Positions 9,019 through 16,071 of a stretch of DNA of 36,307 bases are shown here, piece after piece. Within the stretch, counting starts at the first letter, position 1; the number at the start of each line of letters is the position of its first letter. Made by a program: the position numbers and the translations under genes. The DNA is taken from assembly GCA_910584545.1 (NCBI GenBank), contig CAJUBC010000019.1:1-36307 (forward strand). The letters are read 5' to 3'. The notes below the pieces were generated by a model that worked only from the letters and a program-made list of their open reading frames with translations, was not told the DNA's origin and did no database searches. Origin of the DNA: an uncultured Muribaculaceae bacterium (GTDB lineage Bacteria; Bacteroidota; Bacteroidia; Bacteroidales; Muribaculaceae).

Positions 9019-10203
9019 ATGTTTCCCGAATACTATATAGTTCTCGCATCATGGCTCCAGTCGCTCGGAATGCCCGATTCCATGATTCGTCTGGCGGTGA
9101 CGGTGACTCTCTGGCTCGGTGTGTTCGTCATCGCCGGTGCCGTCTATTGGCTGTTCGCATCCCCGATAAAAAAGGTCGTACATTATTTCACGCGCAAGAC
9201 TCCTACCAAGTGGGATGAGTATATCATCTCTGACGGTGTGATAAAGGGTTTTTCGCTGATGGTGATAGCTTTTATGTTCATGAAGCTGTTGCCTGCCGCC
9301 TCGCTCTATATGTCGATCAGCTGGGCTTCGGTCCTGATGAAGACGCTGAAGTCGTTGTTCGTGGTTTCGGTTCTGATATTCGTGCTGAGGATGTCGGATA
9401 CGGTCTATAAGGCATCGGAGAAACAGGGAATGGAGATTCATGTACTGATTGTACTCCGCAATTTTATAAAGATATTGGCAACGGTCATCGCTGTCATCGT
9501 GATACTCAGCATTGTACTCAGCCGCAATGTGGCTTATATCCTTTCGGGTTTGGGAGCCATGGCAGCCATACTCTCGTTGGTATTCAAGGACACGATTCTC
9601 GATCTTGTGGCCGGTGTGAAGCTGTCGATCGACAAGTCTCTCGTCAAGGGGGACTGGGTGGAAGTCCCGAAGCTCGGCGTGAGCGGTACGGTGATTGACG
9701 TGGCGATTTCAGCGGTAAAGGTACGTGGTTGGGACAATGCCGTCACGAGTGTGCCGCCGTATGCGTTGTTTTCCGGAGGATTCCATAACTACGAGTATAT
9801 GAAGCGTAGCGGCGGGCGGCGCATCAAACGGTCGTTCAACATCGATGTCAATTCGGTGCGTTATCTCACGGTGGAGGAGCAGAGCCGTTTTGTCGGACAG
9901 GACTGGGTCAAGGGAGTGGACCTGAACAGGGAACAGGTGAATCTGTCGCTGTTCCGCCGTTATCTGGAGAGAAAGCTGATTGAGAGCAGTGGCTTCCGCG
10001 ATGACATGATAAACATGGTGCGGGAACTCCAGCCCGGCTCCGACGGCATCCCGGTGGAGATTTATCTTTTTACCTCCAACACCGACTGGAAGGACTACGA
10101 GCACACCCAGGCCGACATCCTGGACGAGATAATAGCCTCCGTCCACCTCTTCTCCCTCCGCCTCTACCAGCGCCCCTCCGGCACCGACCTCCGCCCGGCA
10201 TAA
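9019..10203 (+). CDS. ybdG: MscS-family mechanosensitive channel, YbdG-like
   Basis: An inner-membrane mechanosensitive channel protein of 394 residues, close to the size of E. coli YbdG. About five hydrophobic segments occur in the first 190 residues. They are followed by the pore-lining MscS helix (SGLGAMAAILSLVFKDTILD, about 180-199) and the beta domain beginning SLVKGDWVEVP. The YbdG-specific stretch with VKVRGWDN, VPPYALFSGGFHNY and RRIKRSFNID is clear. The role by family is tension release during hypo-osmotic shock. It is transcribed alone from the promoter at 8911-8942 and faces luxS convergently. The extreme C-terminal codons are unusually C-rich but remain in frame. Confidence 0.92.
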   Translation: MFPEYYIVLASWLQSLGMPDSMIRLAVTVTLWLGVFVIAGAVYWLFASPIKKVVHYFTRKTPTKWDEYIISDGVIKGFSLMVIAFMFMKLLPAASLYMSISWASVLMKTLKSLFVVSVLIFVLRMSDTVYKASEKQGMEIHVLIVLRNFIKILATVIAVIVILSIVLSRNVAYILSGLGAMAAILSLVFKDTILDLVAGVKLSIDKSLVKGDWVEVPKLGVSGTVIDVAISAVKVRGWDNAVTSVPPYALFSGGFHNYEYMKRSGGRRIKRSFNIDVNSVRYLTVEEQSRFVGQDWVKGVDLNREQVNLSLFRRYLERKLIESSGFRDDMINMVRELQPGSDGIPVEIYLFTSNTDWKDYEHTQADILDEIIASVHLFSLRLYQRPSGTDLRPA

Positions 10204-10263
10204 CGAAGAAAAGCCGAAAATAAGCGAATGTTGATGGTGAGTATCTTAAAAATAGCCATAGTT

Positions 10264-10295
10264 TTTGGTTTTGTTTCTGATTTGTTGTAAATTTG
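10264..10295 (+). promoter_or_regulatory. Orphan consensus promoter reading towards the 3' end of luxS
   Basis: TTTG (10264-10267), 20 bases, then TAAATTTG (10288-10295): a full consensus match on the plus strand. There is no plus-strand gene downstream. A transcript from about 10302 would cross repeat copy B and run antisense to luxS. It may drive an antisense RNA, or be a relic of a lost gene. Confidence 0.5.
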
Positions 10296-10325
10296 TGCCA
10301 AAACAGAAACAAAATAAGACTTCTT

Positions 10326-10350
10326 CCCACAAAAATGTTAACACAAGGGT
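10326..10350. repeat. Intergenic repeat element, copy B
   Basis: A 25-base copy of the element seen at 4934 and 22462. It differs from copy C by one A in the A-run and a few substitutions. It lies between the convergent MscS-family gene and luxS. No opposite arm like that of copy A is visible. Confidence 0.6.
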
Positions 10351-10358
10351 CTAAGCTA

Positions 10359-10383
10359 AACCTTACTCAGGGTAGGTGAGGTT
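10359..10383 (-). terminator. luxS: Weak hairpin overlapping the luxS stop
   Basis: An 8-base stem (10359-10366 with 10376-10383, one wobble) surrounds a 9-base loop and spans the luxS stop codon. Neither side has a real T-run, so a terminator role is tentative. Confidence 0.3.
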
Positions 10384-10845
10384 TTCGGGGCGGGGGGAGG
10401 CAAGGACTTCGTCGAGGTAGCGGCGGGCTATACGGCGCGCTTCGGGAAGGTCCATGAAGGTCCAGTTGCCGCAGTCGCGCGGCGAGGCTCCCGGTATGTC
10501 GCCTTCGAAATCGGCAACGAATTCCATGGTTTCCCTCATCAGCGGCAGAATGTCTTCGCTGTTATAGTCGCCTGAAAGCAGAAGGTAGTTCCCGGTCATG
10601 CAACCCATCGGTCCCCAGTATACTATCCTGCTACCCCACTGAGGATGGTTGCGGAGAAAAGTAGCCGCCAGATGCTCCATGGCGTGAAGAGCCTCAGGCC
10701 GTGCCGCCGGTTCACGGTTGGGGCGAGTCAGACGTATGTCGAAAGTAGTGATTACATCGCCCGAAGGTGTGACATCGCGGCGCGAAACGAATATTCCTCT
10801 CTCCAGACGCTCATGGTCTATAGTAAAGCTTGCTATCTTTTCCAT
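10363..10845 (-). CDS. luxS: LuxS, S-ribosylhomocysteine lyase
   Basis: Cleaves S-ribosylhomocysteine to homocysteine and DPD, the precursor of autoinducer-2, in the activated methyl cycle. At 160 residues the length is standard. The metal ligands are visible as His54 and His58 in HAMEH and Cys125 in PRDCGNW; the catalytic Cys82 lies in GPMGCMTG, and Glu57 is the general base. The gene is on the minus strand behind the EamA transporter gene, with about 100 bases between them that hold a near-consensus promoter. No pfs (nucleosidase) gene is adjacent, so the rest of the cycle is encoded elsewhere. Confidence 0.96.
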   Translation of the reverse strand: MEKIASFTIDHERLERGIFVSRRDVTPSGDVITTFDIRLTRPNREPAARPEALHAMEHLAATFLRNHPQWGSRIVYWGPMGCMTGNYLLLSGDYNSEDILPLMRETMEFVADFEGDIPGASPRDCGNWTFMDLPEARRIARRYLDEVLASPRPENLTYPE

Positions 10846-10877
10846 CTTACTCCTGTCATTATCCTATTTTGGAGACG

Positions 10878-10909
10878 TAAAATTACAAAATTTCTGTGAC
10901 TCCACCAAT
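10878..10909 (-). promoter_or_regulatory. luxS: Probable luxS promoter
   Basis: On the minus strand ATTG (10906-10909), 20 bases, then TAATTTTA (10878-10885): one mismatch in each box to the Bacteroidetes consensus. The predicted leader is about 25 bases to the ATG at 10845. Confidence 0.45.
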
Positions 10910-10948
10910 TCCCCGAATATGAAACCCACTATTCTTTTGCGTGCCGCT

Positions 10949-11836
10949 TTACCGTTTTGTGGCGTAGATCATGAATGTCACGGCTATGATGGAGATGGCT
11001 ATGCCGGTCATGATGTTGGCGGTGAGCGGTTCTTCGAAGGCGAGGGTGCCGACAAGGATGGCGGTGATCGGCTCGAACACACCTAAGACAGATGCTTTGG
11101 TGGCTCCGATGTTCCGGGTGGCCACGGCGAGAGTGGCTGTCGACACTATGGTAGGGAGGACAGCCAATCCGATCAGGTCGAGTATCGCGGGGAGACTGCA
11201 CAAATGGTCGGTCAATGAGCTGCCGGAACATGCCGCTATGCCTAAGAATACAAATGCGCCTACAGTCAGGACGTAGAATGTGAGCAGTGTATTGCTGATT
11301 CCGGAAATCACCTTGCTGCGGTTTATTATCACTATGAAGAACGCGTAAACAAGAGCGGAGCAGATCGAAAGCCAAACGCCAGTGGCGTTTGTGGATCCGT
11401 CACCACCGCCATCGGTCATAATCACCACTCCTGCGAATGTGGCCGCAATCGACATCCATACAGGCCACGACGGTATCTTTCCCATGAATACCATGATGAT
11501 TGCCACCAGTACCGGATATAGGAAAACCAGAGTAGTAGCCAGACCGGACGCTACGTAGCGGTATGCCTCGAACAGAAAGAGGCTGCTTGAGGTGTACAAC
11601 AGACCCAAGACGAGAAGGACGCCGGCCTGCCGGAGGTCTATCCTGAAACTCTCGCGTCGTGCAAGCAGATATATGCCAAGCAGGAGGACCGCGATGCCGT
11701 ATCGGAAAAACAATACCGACTGCACAGCCGCTCCAGCCATTAGCAACGGCATTGCGAACAGCGGATTAAGTCCGTATGTGATACCGGTCAGGATACCCGC
11801 CGGATAACCGATCAATGCTTTTTTACTCAGTTTCAT
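10949..11836 (-). CDS. EamA/DMT-superfamily transporter
   Basis: An inner-membrane permease of the drug/metabolite transporter superfamily. Ten hydrophobic segments fall into two EamA halves (about 8-140 and 155-290), with the typical ends LGVFEPITAILVGTLAFEEPLT in the second half. The reading frame extends upstream to a TTG at 11863. The ATG at 11836 is followed by the positively charged MKLSKK and gives a normal 295-residue protein, so it is preferred. It lies 78 bases behind the beta-lactamase gene on the same strand and could be co-transcribed with it. The substrate (metabolite, amino acid or drug) cannot be told. Confidence 0.88.
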   Translation of the reverse strand: MKLSKKALIGYPAGILTGITYGLNPLFAMPLLMAGAAVQSVLFFRYGIAVLLLGIYLLARRESFRIDLRQAGVLLVLGLLYTSSSLFLFEAYRYVASGLATTLVFLYPVLVAIIMVFMGKIPSWPVWMSIAATFAGVVIMTDGGGDGSTNATGVWLSICSALVYAFFIVIINRSKVISGISNTLLTFYVLTVGAFVFLGIAACSGSSLTDHLCSLPAILDLIGLAVLPTIVSTATLAVATRNIGATKASVLGVFEPITAILVGTLAFEEPLTANIMTGIAISIIAVTFMIYATKR

Positions 11837-11914
11837 AATAAGGCCCCAATCCACTTCAACCAACGTAAATCTATATGACTTATTTCAGAAATACAGCGGC
11901 ATCTTGAACAAGCT

Positions 11915-12823
11915 CTAATGGCTCGTGAAATGGCTGTATACGCATTTCGAGATGTCGGCTATCACGGCTGAGGCTTCATTCTCGGAACCGTTGAAATCGC
12001 GGATAAAGACAGCGAGGCAGTAGCTGCGGCCATCTTTCAGCCGGAAATAACCGACATCGTTATGAGCCGTCAGTTCTTCGACCTTGTTTCGGTATCCGCT
12101 GCCGGTTTTATGTGCGAACAACTGTATGTCGTCATCCTTAATTGCCGATCCGAGCCGGTCCTGGCCGGTTGTCACGACCGAGAGGTCGTGTTTTATAGCC
12201 TCCTGATATCCGGCGGCTACCAATGGCTGCTCGAATACCTGACGCATCAGCAGTGCGGCCGCGAGGGGAGAGGTATAGTTGAGATAACTGAGCATCGGCT
12301 CAGCTTTCATCTCTGACTCGGAAAGCTGAATCCGGAAAGTGGTATCCCGGGCTATGGATCTGATAAATTCATCGGTTTTTTGCGGAGATACGATGTGCCT
12401 GAACAGCAGGTTGCTCGCATTGTTGTCGCTTTTTGTTATCGAATATTCAAGCAGTTCGCTGACCGATATTTTAAAATCTCCCTCGACATATTTTTCAATC
12501 ATCGGGCTCCATGTGTTACGGTCAAGTTCCTCGTTACGGACCGTGATCAGGCTGTCAAGGGAGTTCCCTCTCTTTTCGAGTGTGGAGGCGACAGCCAGTC
12601 CCTGATGGAGTTTGAATACGCTCATCATAGGATAATGCACGCCGTTGTTTACGGTTACAGTATCGGTATCGCTGATGATAGCGATGCCGACAGTTCCCGG
12701 TACGGTATCGGTCAGCGCATACAGCTTCTCCTTGAGTGACGGCTTATCGGGCCTGATATTGGTGCTACACCCGAAACATATAAACAATAGCGCGGCGAAG
12801 AAGCCAATTGAATGGAATCTCAT
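11915..12823 (-). CDS. Class A beta-lactamase, CfxA-like (subclass A2), predicted lipoprotein
   Basis: A serine beta-lactamase of 302 residues that hydrolyses beta-lactams. All class A motifs are present: S68-V-F-K71 in YPMMSVFK, the SDN motif at 132-134 (SDNNASNLL), the Glu-rich omega-loop segment SESEM (168-172) and K239-T-G. Segments such as YPMMSVFKLHQ, NYTSPLAAALLM and HKTGSGY resemble the CfxA/CblA/CepA group of Bacteroidetes from memory. The signal peptide ends in a lipobox-like FICFGC (Cys19), so it is probably a membrane-anchored lipoprotein. No transposon or integrase genes flank it, which suggests a resident chromosomal gene. Activity spectrum cannot be predicted. Confidence 0.93.
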   Translation of the reverse strand: MRFHSIGFFAALLFICFGCSTNIRPDKPSLKEKLYALTDTVPGTVGIAIISDTDTVTVNNGVHYPMMSVFKLHQGLAVASTLEKRGNSLDSLITVRNEELDRNTWSPMIEKYVEGDFKISVSELLEYSITKSDNNASNLLFRHIVSPQKTDEFIRSIARDTTFRIQLSESEMKAEPMLSYLNYTSPLAAALLMRQVFEQPLVAAGYQEAIKHDLSVVTTGQDRLGSAIKDDDIQLFAHKTGSGYRNKVEELTAHNDVGYFRLKDGRSYCLAVFIRDFNGSENEASAVIADISKCVYSHFTSH

Positions 12824-12838
12824 TTCCGAAATAATTTT

Positions 12839-12880
12839 AAGAGGCTGTGCCTAACATTGAAATAATTGACACAGCCTCTT
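12839..12880 (-). terminator. Terminator-like hairpin after the DUF362 gene
   Basis: A perfect 11-base stem (12839-12849 with 12870-12880) encloses a 20-base loop. On the minus strand it begins 20 bases after the DUF362 stop and is followed by aaaattattt. It ends 16 bases before the beta-lactamase start, so it separates the two transcripts. Confidence 0.6.
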
Positions 12881-12900
12881 GAATAAGGGCATAGTTTCTG

Positions 12901-13881
12901 TTATTCGATAGTTACGAGGACGTATTTCTGGGTACCCATGCCGAGCTGTTCGGCGTAGTCGAGCACGTGGGTGGCGTCCCGCGATGCCATGCGCTCCTCA
13001 AGGTGGATCTTGCCATGGTCGGGCGAAGCCTTTACCGCATCCACGCAGGCGCGGTCGACGGCCACCGGGTCGAGCGAAGCGAAGATGCCTATGTCGGCCA
13101 TCTGTACCGGTGCCGGGTGAGCCACGCAGTCGCAGTCCACCGAAAGATTGTTCGCTACGTTTATGTAGAGGATCCGGTCTCCGGCATAGTCGGTGACCGC
13201 CTTGGCAGCCTCGGCCATTGTTTCGAGGAAGTCATCCTGCGCCGGCATACCGTCGCCCCAGAGTTTGTTGGGGTCGTCATGCTTGCCTGCGGAGTGGACC
13301 CAGGCCTTTCCCTCTCTGGACTGGATCCCGATTCCCATGTTCTTCAGGGCACCGCCGAATCCGGCCATCGGGTGACCCTTGAAATGGGACAGCACGATGG
13401 TGAAGTTGTAGTCGAGCCAGTCCTTGCCGACGAGTGCGTAGTTGATATGCTTGCCGTCTACGACGGGGAGGGCTGTCGATGCGACGCTGTCGAGAAGATG
13501 GAAGGGGGCGATTGCCGTGAATCCGTGCTCGCGGGCCAGTTCGGTGTGGTCCTTGTCGTTGGTACGAGCTCCGGCGTATGCGGTGTTGCACTCCACGATG
13601 GTTGCGTGCAGACTCTGCACGAGCGGTGCGATAAGGGCCGGAGACAGATGGTTGGGATTTCCCTTTTCACCAGTAGAAATCTTTACGCAAACCTTACCTG
13701 TGGCCTTGCGGTCGAGTGCGTCGTAGATTTTCACAAGATTTTCGGGAGTGATGTTCTTGACGAAATAGACGGTGGCGACGGAATCCGAGGTGGTCGGAGC
13801 CACCTGCTGCGCTGCGGCAGTGCCCGTCGCTGTAGCGGCGATCAGCGCCGACAGAAAGATTTTTGATAATTTCCATTTCAT
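12901..13881 (-). CDS. Exported DUF362-domain protein
   Basis: A 326-residue protein with a signal peptide (KIFLSALIAATATGTAAAQQ) followed by a DUF362 domain that covers the rest. Recognisable parts are KVCVKISTGEKGNPNHLSP near the start, NFTIVLSHFKGHPMAGFGGALKNMGIG in the centre, and the end with a CDCVAHPAP segment and SLDPVAVDRAC. Many DUF362 proteins carry a ferredoxin-like 4Fe-4S part; none is seen here, only the CDC pair. It is transcribed on the minus strand, with a terminator-like hairpin after it. Molecular function is unknown; a periplasmic redox or metal role is only a guess. Confidence 0.87.
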   Translation of the reverse strand: MKWKLSKIFLSALIAATATGTAAAQQVAPTTSDSVATVYFVKNITPENLVKIYDALDRKATGKVCVKISTGEKGNPNHLSPALIAPLVQSLHATIVECNTAYAGARTNDKDHTELAREHGFTAIAPFHLLDSVASTALPVVDGKHINYALVGKDWLDYNFTIVLSHFKGHPMAGFGGALKNMGIGIQSREGKAWVHSAGKHDDPNKLWGDGMPAQDDFLETMAEAAKAVTDYAGDRILYINVANNLSVDCDCVAHPAPVQMADIGIFASLDPVAVDRACVDAVKASPDHGKIHLEERMASRDATHVLDYAEQLGMGTQKYVLVTIE

Positions 13882-13942
13882 ATAAATTGGGGTTTAAGTA
13901 TGTATGACTCGCAAATTTCGATGTCATACTTATAACTGAGAA

Positions 13943-13958
13943 CAAAGCTACAAAGTTA
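13943..13958 (-). promoter_or_regulatory. Two abutting -7 boxes upstream of the DUF362 gene
   Basis: The minus strand shows TAACTTTG (13951-13958) directly followed by TAGCTTTG (13943-13950), both matching TAnnTTTG. No TTTG at the proper distance upstream was found, so promoter strength is uncertain. Confidence 0.4.
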
Positions 13959-14063
13959 ACCGTTCCCGCCTATAAAATACAGACCAAAATCACGGATAAT
14001 CTTACCATAATTTCAGCTGGACATATTAATCATGCCTCTGTCGTAAGGCTAATTTAATAGCCA

Positions 14064-16064
14064 TTACTGTAACTGAATTATAGTTTCATCACCGCATATA
14101 TTGCGGATTTTCATACGGAGAGGTTGGGTTTCTGCATGAATTTTTCCATCCCAGAAATCAGCTGTTTTACGACCATTGATTGTGACTGTACTGTCTCTTT
14201 CGATTTTGATTTCAGCATCGCTATGCCAAGGAGCGTTTGGGTCAGCTGTAGCGCAGTCGAGCGAAACCATCTCGATGGCTTCAAGACCCTCCCGGCTTAA
14301 TTCAATAGGAGTATATTTCTTTTTGGCGTTAGCTATAGACTTTTCATTGAATTCCCGTATCTTATGGCTGACTCTATCGCTATAGAAGCGGTTGATTGAA
14401 ACGGTGAAAATATCCGGTATTTTCATCGGGTCCTCGCTAACTATATATTCGACATCATCCTGTAGGACAGCATTATCAAGAAGTTCCTTAAGGTCACGAA
14501 GCTCGATTTCTATCACTGTGTCGTTGTTATCTTTGATGAAGTCATCGAGTTCCTGACGATCGATAATGTCAACATAGTATACAATAACCCTTTTTACCGT
14601 TGGTGGCAATTGAGTCATCGCATCATTAACGATACGGTTCATCGTCACGATGTCGAGAATCCTTGATGACGAATCCATCAAGTCCGGCACATAGACAGGA
14701 GACGCACCGTATTTGGTATCCATGATGCTGCCGACCCACATCGGGCCGATTGTCGGATCCACTCTGAGACCAGGTATTATGCGGGTGATGGCATCTTTTG
14801 TCTGTATAGGATTGCGATATAGCGTTACACCATCCTGCACTTTCTTGACAGAGAAACTTGCTCCATTGGTTTTCAGACGGTCACGGGCAGTCTGGATGCT
14901 GTTGATGTTTATGTCGGCATGGATGAATTTGCGACCTGACTTTTCAGCAACAGCGGCTGTGACTCCGCTGCCTCCGAAGAAGTCTGCGACAATCATTCCC
15001 TCATTGCTGCTTGCCTTGATAATGCGTTCAAGCAATGCCTCCGGCTTTTGGGTGGCATAGCCCTCTTTTTCTTTGGCTTGTGAGTTTATAGGTTTAATGT
15101 CCAGCCACATTGCCTGAGATGGCATTCCCGGCAGCTCATCCAAATAGACTTTAGATCTTATTCCTCCATTTTTTGTAAAATGAAGTCTTCCTTCTTCATC
15201 CAATTTTTTCATTGTCTCTATGGGCATTCTCCATAGAGAGCGACATCCTTTATATGTATAATCATAACCACCACCGCTTAAACCTTTGGCAGTAAGATTT
15301 CCACTTTCCCATTTTCTTCCATCCTCATCTATTTGAGTAAATCTGGCAATATATGATTCATCGTATGGTTGAAATATTGTGTTAAAATTATACTCAAATT
15401 GGGACTTTGTATAAAAATAGATGCAATCAAAGTTGTTGCCATAAAACTCAGCGTCACTATGTGCAGTTGAGCGTTTCCAGATAATTTCATTTCTGAAATT
15501 ATCTTCTCCGAAGATTTCGTCGAGGAGAATCTTAACGTAGTGGCCGATATGATAGTCAAGATGTACATAGATGGATGCGTTCTCACTCATTACGGAGCGG
15601 ATTGCCATAAGATTCTCATACATCCAGTTGAGGTATTTCTCCTTATCCCAGATGTCGCCATACATTTTTTCTTCAAATGCCTTCAGCTCGTCATCTTCAA
15701 GTTCCTGCTCTGCCTGCTTGACGGCTTTGGCGATAAGTGGATTCCTGCGGACATAGACTTTCTTCGCGTAGTCCGCGCCGCTTGCAAAGGGAGGATCGAT
15801 ATATACTAAATCAACCTTAATACCTTGTTCCTTGAGATACGCACATGCGGAAACACACTCTCCATGGATAATCATGTTTTCAGAAGTATTTTCTCCAACG
15901 CTTTCTATTTCCGTTACCTCATAAAGTGGCATTCCCCTGACGATGCGCTCGGTGACCTTGTCGCTTTCCTTGTATTTCAAGATTCGTTGCGTACGCGTGA
16001 AGTTGTCGAGTACAGCCTGACCTGAAACTGTTGTCGGGAAATATGGAACGTATTTTATAGCCAT
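14064..16064 (-). CDS. Type III restriction-modification methyltransferase (Mod)
   Basis: A DNA adenine methyltransferase of the beta class, of 666 residues. The catalytic motif DPPF (90-93, in VYIDPPFASGADY) comes first; the AdoMet-binding motif (VADFFGGSGVTAA, about 355-368) follows near the KPEALLERIIKASS helix. Target recognition presumably lies between them. It starts 7 bases after the restriction subunit on the same strand, so they are co-translated. By family it provides both host protection and site recognition for the complex. The gene is noticeably more A+T-rich than neighbouring chromosomal genes, consistent with transfer. Type III systems usually place mod before res; the order here is reversed. 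Confidence 0.9.
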   Translation of the reverse strand: MAIKYVPYFPTTVSGQAVLDNFTRTQRILKYKESDKVTERIVRGMPLYEVTEIESVGENTSENMIIHGECVSACAYLKEQGIKVDLVYIDPPFASGADYAKKVYVRRNPLIAKAVKQAEQELEDDELKAFEEKMYGDIWDKEKYLNWMYENLMAIRSVMSENASIYVHLDYHIGHYVKILLDEIFGEDNFRNEIIWKRSTAHSDAEFYGNNFDCIYFYTKSQFEYNFNTIFQPYDESYIARFTQIDEDGRKWESGNLTAKGLSGGGYDYTYKGCRSLWRMPIETMKKLDEEGRLHFTKNGGIRSKVYLDELPGMPSQAMWLDIKPINSQAKEKEGYATQKPEALLERIIKASSNEGMIVADFFGGSGVTAAVAEKSGRKFIHADININSIQTARDRLKTNGASFSVKKVQDGVTLYRNPIQTKDAITRIIPGLRVDPTIGPMWVGSIMDTKYGASPVYVPDLMDSSSRILDIVTMNRIVNDAMTQLPPTVKRVIVYYVDIIDRQELDDFIKDNNDTVIEIELRDLKELLDNAVLQDDVEYIVSEDPMKIPDIFTVSINRFYSDRVSHKIREFNEKSIANAKKKYTPIELSREGLEAIEMVSLDCATADPNAPWHSDAEIKIERDSTVTINGRKTADFWDGKIHAETQPLRMKIRNICGDETIIQLQ

Positions 16065-16071
16065 AGCTTTA

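Noticed and set aside
12967..13866. Plus-strand frame of 299 codons opposite the DUF362 gene
   Set aside because: No domain signature; the DUF362 protein has a clear signal peptide and family motifs.
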